NCBI RefSeq assembly: GCF_004365705.1
Contig: NZ_SOBN01000001.1
Span: forward strand, 3,520,001-3,584,000
From: Streptomyces sp. 846.5
GTDB taxonomy: Bacteria; Actinomycetota; Actinomycetes; Streptomycetales; Streptomycetaceae
DNA: 64,000 nt
Direction: 5' to 3'
Numbering within the stretch: position 1 is the first letter of the stretch; each line of letters opens with the position of its first letter. The notes under the pieces were generated by a model that had not been told where the DNA came from, ran no database searches, and saw nothing but the letters and a program-made list of their open reading frames with translations. Below, piece by piece: positions 61,962-64,000 of the stretch. The translations under genes were made by a program, and so were the position numbers.

Positions 61962-62071
61962 CCGCCCAGCCCTTCCGCTCCGTATGACGATACGACCTGT
62001 CATTCTGCCGCCCGGGTACGACACACAGTGCCGCTCCCCGGCCGACGCCCCCGGCGGCTAGCGTCGAGGCC

Positions 62072-62422
62072 ATGAGCAGCATGAGCTTCGCCGTACACGT
62101 CCCGGACGCCGACCTGGAGCCCGACCCGCTCGACCCGTCGCAGATTCTCGCGGGCAGTCCCGAGGTCTCCGGCAAGGTCCTGTGGGAGTCGGAGGACGGC
62201 CAGCAGATCCGCGGGATCTGGCAGATCACCCCGGGCACGGTGAGCGACACCGAGGCCAACGAGCTGTTCGTCGTTGTCAGCGGCCGGGCGACGATCGCCG
62301 TCGAGGGAGGCGACACCTTCGACGTCGGCCCCGGCGACGCCTGCGTGCTCCGCGAGGGCGACAAGACGGTCTGGACGGTCCACGAGACCCTCCGGAAGGC
62401 CTACCACATCACCCTCGGCTGA
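62072..62422 (+). CDS. Cupin-domain protein
   Basis: 116 residues forming one small beta-barrel: G-I-W-Q-I-T-P-G-T-V, E-L-F-V-V-V-S-G-R-A-T-I-A-V-E-G-G and V-G-P-G-D-A-C-V-L-R-E-G. It resembles the DUF861 group; metal-binding His residues are mostly missing. TAGCGT ends 7 bases before the ATG, suggesting a leaderless message. Substrate unknown. Confidence 0.85.
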   Translation: MSSMSFAVHVPDADLEPDPLDPSQILAGSPEVSGKVLWESEDGQQIRGIWQITPGTVSDTEANELFVVVSGRATIAVEGGDTFDVGPGDACVLREGDKTVWTVHETLRKAYHITLG

Positions 62423-62436
62423 CGAGCCGACACGAA

Positions 62437-62470
62437 AGCGCGGACCCCGGCGACTGCCGGGGCCCGCGCT
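62437..62470. terminator. Bidirectional terminator between cupin and ABC genes
   Basis: CCCCGGC-GACT-GCCGGGG core stem (62445-62462) extended by AGCGCGG / CCGCGCT. It lies between the convergent cupin and permease genes. Confidence 0.75.
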
Positions 62471-62481
62471 TCGCCGTTCCG

Positions 62482-63357
62482 CTACTTCACCGACCCGGAA
62501 GTCAGCCCGGAGACGACCTTGCCCTCGATCAGCGCGAACAGGATGATCACCGGGATGGTGGCGATCACCGAGCCGGCGAACAGGTGCTGCCAGTCGGTGG
62601 AGTACTGGCCGATGTAGTCGGACGTCTTGACCGTCAGCGGCTGCTTGTCCAGGGACGAGATCAAGGTCAGTGCGACGATGAACTCGTTCCACGCCGCGAT
62701 GAAGGTGAAGATGAGCGCGGTGACGATGCCGGGCATCGCCAGCGGGATGATCACCCGGAACATCGCGCCGACCCGGCTGCAGCCGTCGACGACCGCGGCC
62801 TCCTCGATCTCCTTGGGGATCGCGCCGAAGTAGGCGTTCAGGATCCACACCGCGAAGGCCATGTTGAACCCGGCGTTCACCAGGATCAGCGCCCAGACCG
62901 AGTCGATCATGTTGAAGGTGAGGAACTCGCGGTAGATGCCGACGATCATCGCGGTGGGCTGGAACATCTGGGTGATCAGCACCAGCAGCAGGAACAGCTT
63001 CTTGCCGCGGAAGTCGCGCCGCGCGGTGTAGTACGCGGCCGGGATCGCCACCAGCAGCACCAGCGCGGTGGAGCCGACCGCGATCTCCAGGCTCACAGAC
63101 AGGTTGGTGCCGAGCCCGGTGGACCAGATGTTGGTGAAGTTGGAGAAGTCGAAGTGGTGCGGCAGGTAGTTGCGGTCCTTGATCTCCCCGGCCGGACGCA
63201 GCGCCGTGATGACCATTTCCAGGTACGGCAGCAGGAAGATGAGGCCGATCACATAGGCGCTGCCCGCGAGGACAACCGTCCTCAGCCGCGGCAGGTTGCG
63301 GCGCGGAGCGGCCCCCCGGGCGGACCGCGCGGGGGCGGCGATGGTTTGGGTGGTCAT
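62482..63357 (-). CDS. Sugar ABC transporter permease, MalG type
   Basis: A 291-residue inner-membrane subunit with six hydrophobic helices. The ATPase-docking EAA loop reads E-I-E-E-A-A-V-V-D-G-C-S-R-V-G-A-M-F-R-V-I-I-P-L-A-M-P-G. It begins one base after the stop of the partner permease. The sugar is unknown; the binding protein lies off the edge. Confidence 0.92.
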   Translation of the reverse strand: MTTQTIAAPARSARGAAPRRNLPRLRTVVLAGSAYVIGLIFLLPYLEMVITALRPAGEIKDRNYLPHHFDFSNFTNIWSTGLGTNLSVSLEIAVGSTALVLLVAIPAAYYTARRDFRGKKLFLLLVLITQMFQPTAMIVGIYREFLTFNMIDSVWALILVNAGFNMAFAVWILNAYFGAIPKEIEEAAVVDGCSRVGAMFRVIIPLAMPGIVTALIFTFIAAWNEFIVALTLISSLDKQPLTVKTSDYIGQYSTDWQHLFAGSVIATIPVIILFALIEGKVVSGLTSGSVK

Positions 63358-63358
63358 G

Positions 63359-64000
63359 TCAGTCCTCCGCGGAGTTCCACTTGGACGCCCGCAGGAACAG
63401 CAGGACGATCACGATGATGAAGCCGAAGTTGACCACCGACATCGCCGCGGCCTCGCCGATGCTCGACTGCTTGAGCTGGTACATGAAGATCGTGGTGGTC
63501 GCCGACTGGCTGCCGGGGCCGCCGCCGCTCAACTCCCAGATGATCGGGAAGGAGTTGAAGACGTTCATCACATTGATCAGCGCCGCCACCAGCAGCGCGG
63601 GGCGCAGCAGCGGCAGGGTGATCGACCAGTAGGTCCGCAGCGGGTTGGCGCCGTCGAGCTTGGCCGCCTCGTAGACGTCGGACGGGACTGCCTGCAGGCC
63701 GGCCAGCAGGGCGTAGGTGGTGAACGGGATGGAGACGAAGACCGCGACGAACACCGCGCACCAGAACGCGGTGGTCGGGTCGCCGAGCCAGTTGGTGTCG
63801 TTGGTGTTGAAGTTCTTGACCACGCCGAGCTGCTTCAGCAGGACGTAGACGACGCCGTTGTTGGGGTCCAGCATCCACTTGAAGATGATCGAGGTCATCA
63901 CCACGGAGGCGGCCCAAGGGGCGATCAGGGCCCAGCGGGCGAACCGGCGGCCCGGGAACTCCTTGTTGAACAGCTGGGCGACGCCCAGCGAGATCAGCAC
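63359..64000 (-). CDS. Sugar ABC transporter permease, MalF type (partial, N-terminus off the right edge)
   Basis: The C-terminal 213 residues of a MalF-like permease. The EAA loop is Y-E-A-A-K-L-D-G-A-N-P-L-R-T-Y-W-S-I-T-L-P-L-L-R-P. F-A-R-W-A-L-I-A-P-W-A-A-S-V-V precedes. It is cut by the right edge, so the true start is not visible. Paired with the MalG-type gene. Confidence 0.9.
   Translation of the reverse strand: MLISLGVAQLFNKEFPGRRFARWALIAPWAASVVMTSIIFKWMLDPNNGVVYVLLKQLGVVKNFNTNDTNWLGDPTTAFWCAVFVAVFVSIPFTTYALLAGLQAVPSDVYEAAKLDGANPLRTYWSITLPLLRPALLVAALINVMNVFNSFPIIWELSGGGPGSQSATTTIFMYQLKQSSIGEAAAMSVVNFGFIIVIVLLFLRASKWNSAED

Overview
The window is high-GC actinomycete chromosome, most likely Streptomycetaceae (Streptomyces, Kitasatospora or Streptacidiphilus). 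The evidence is the GTG/TTG starts, the consistent G/C third codon position, TAGNNT-type leaderless promoters, the futalosine menaquinone pathway, PucR/cytosine genes, GpgS, DUF3027/DUF3263/DUF4229 families and an FxSxx-COOH peptide system. I saw no rRNA, tRNA or CRISPR array.

Layout. (1) 1-5842, minus strand: an FxSxx-COOH system. It has a short precursor peptide ending F-G-S-S-I, two different TIR-like proteins and a large ATPase/NB-ARC/TPR protein (FxsT) cut by the left edge. No FxsB maturase is visible. (2) 6051-9407: pdxH, a citrate synthase and serC. (3) 9421-18960: a LacI regulator, small membrane proteins and GNAT, then futalosine-pathway genes mqnE, ubiX, mqnP and mqnL interleaved with lrp-ilvA and a divergent HxlR/quinone-oxidoreductase pair. 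(4) 19109-23525: cytosine permease, PucR regulator, cytosine-deaminase-like enzyme and a 2-oxoglutarate oxygenase. (5) 23548-28804: DUF3027, MFS exporter, DUF2771-like protein and mqnB-mqnD, the second half of the menaquinone set. (6) 28830-37371: cold-shock protein, HAD hydrolase, a Tat/lipoprotein siderophore-binding protein, methyltransferase, membrane protein, helicase-C-domain protein and a secreted esterase.

(7) 37465-43860: a roughly 6.4-kb mobile element, all genes on the minus strand, carrying a large serine integrase, a small resolvase and an XRE/DUF6879 module. It sits inside the 5' end of the XPB helicase gene. An 8-bp core (ATCGTCCA) flanks it. The native start of xpb is stranded at the left end, and the element supplies a replacement ribosome site and GTG start at the right end. 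Joining the host flanks across the core recreates the usual XPB N-terminus. This is the most striking feature of the window.

(8) 43841-50395: xpb, a HelD/HelR-type RNA polymerase recycling ATPase, cutC, an HD protein and DUF4031. (9) 50402-54889: groEL with a three-half-site CIRCE operator, a CspA-type protein, a MoaD-like sulfur carrier and threonine synthase under a SAM-I riboswitch. (10) 55120-60921: GpgS, OtsA, a Ser/Thr kinase with an overlapping membrane partner, and OtsB. (11) 61046-64000: a secreted Hcp-like protein, DUF3263, a cupin and two sugar-ABC permeases, the last cut by the right edge.

A GGGGCGCGGGGAACTGCGC repeat recurs in six intergenic places, always just after the 3' end of genes and mostly between convergent pairs. 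It behaves like a terminator or REP family.
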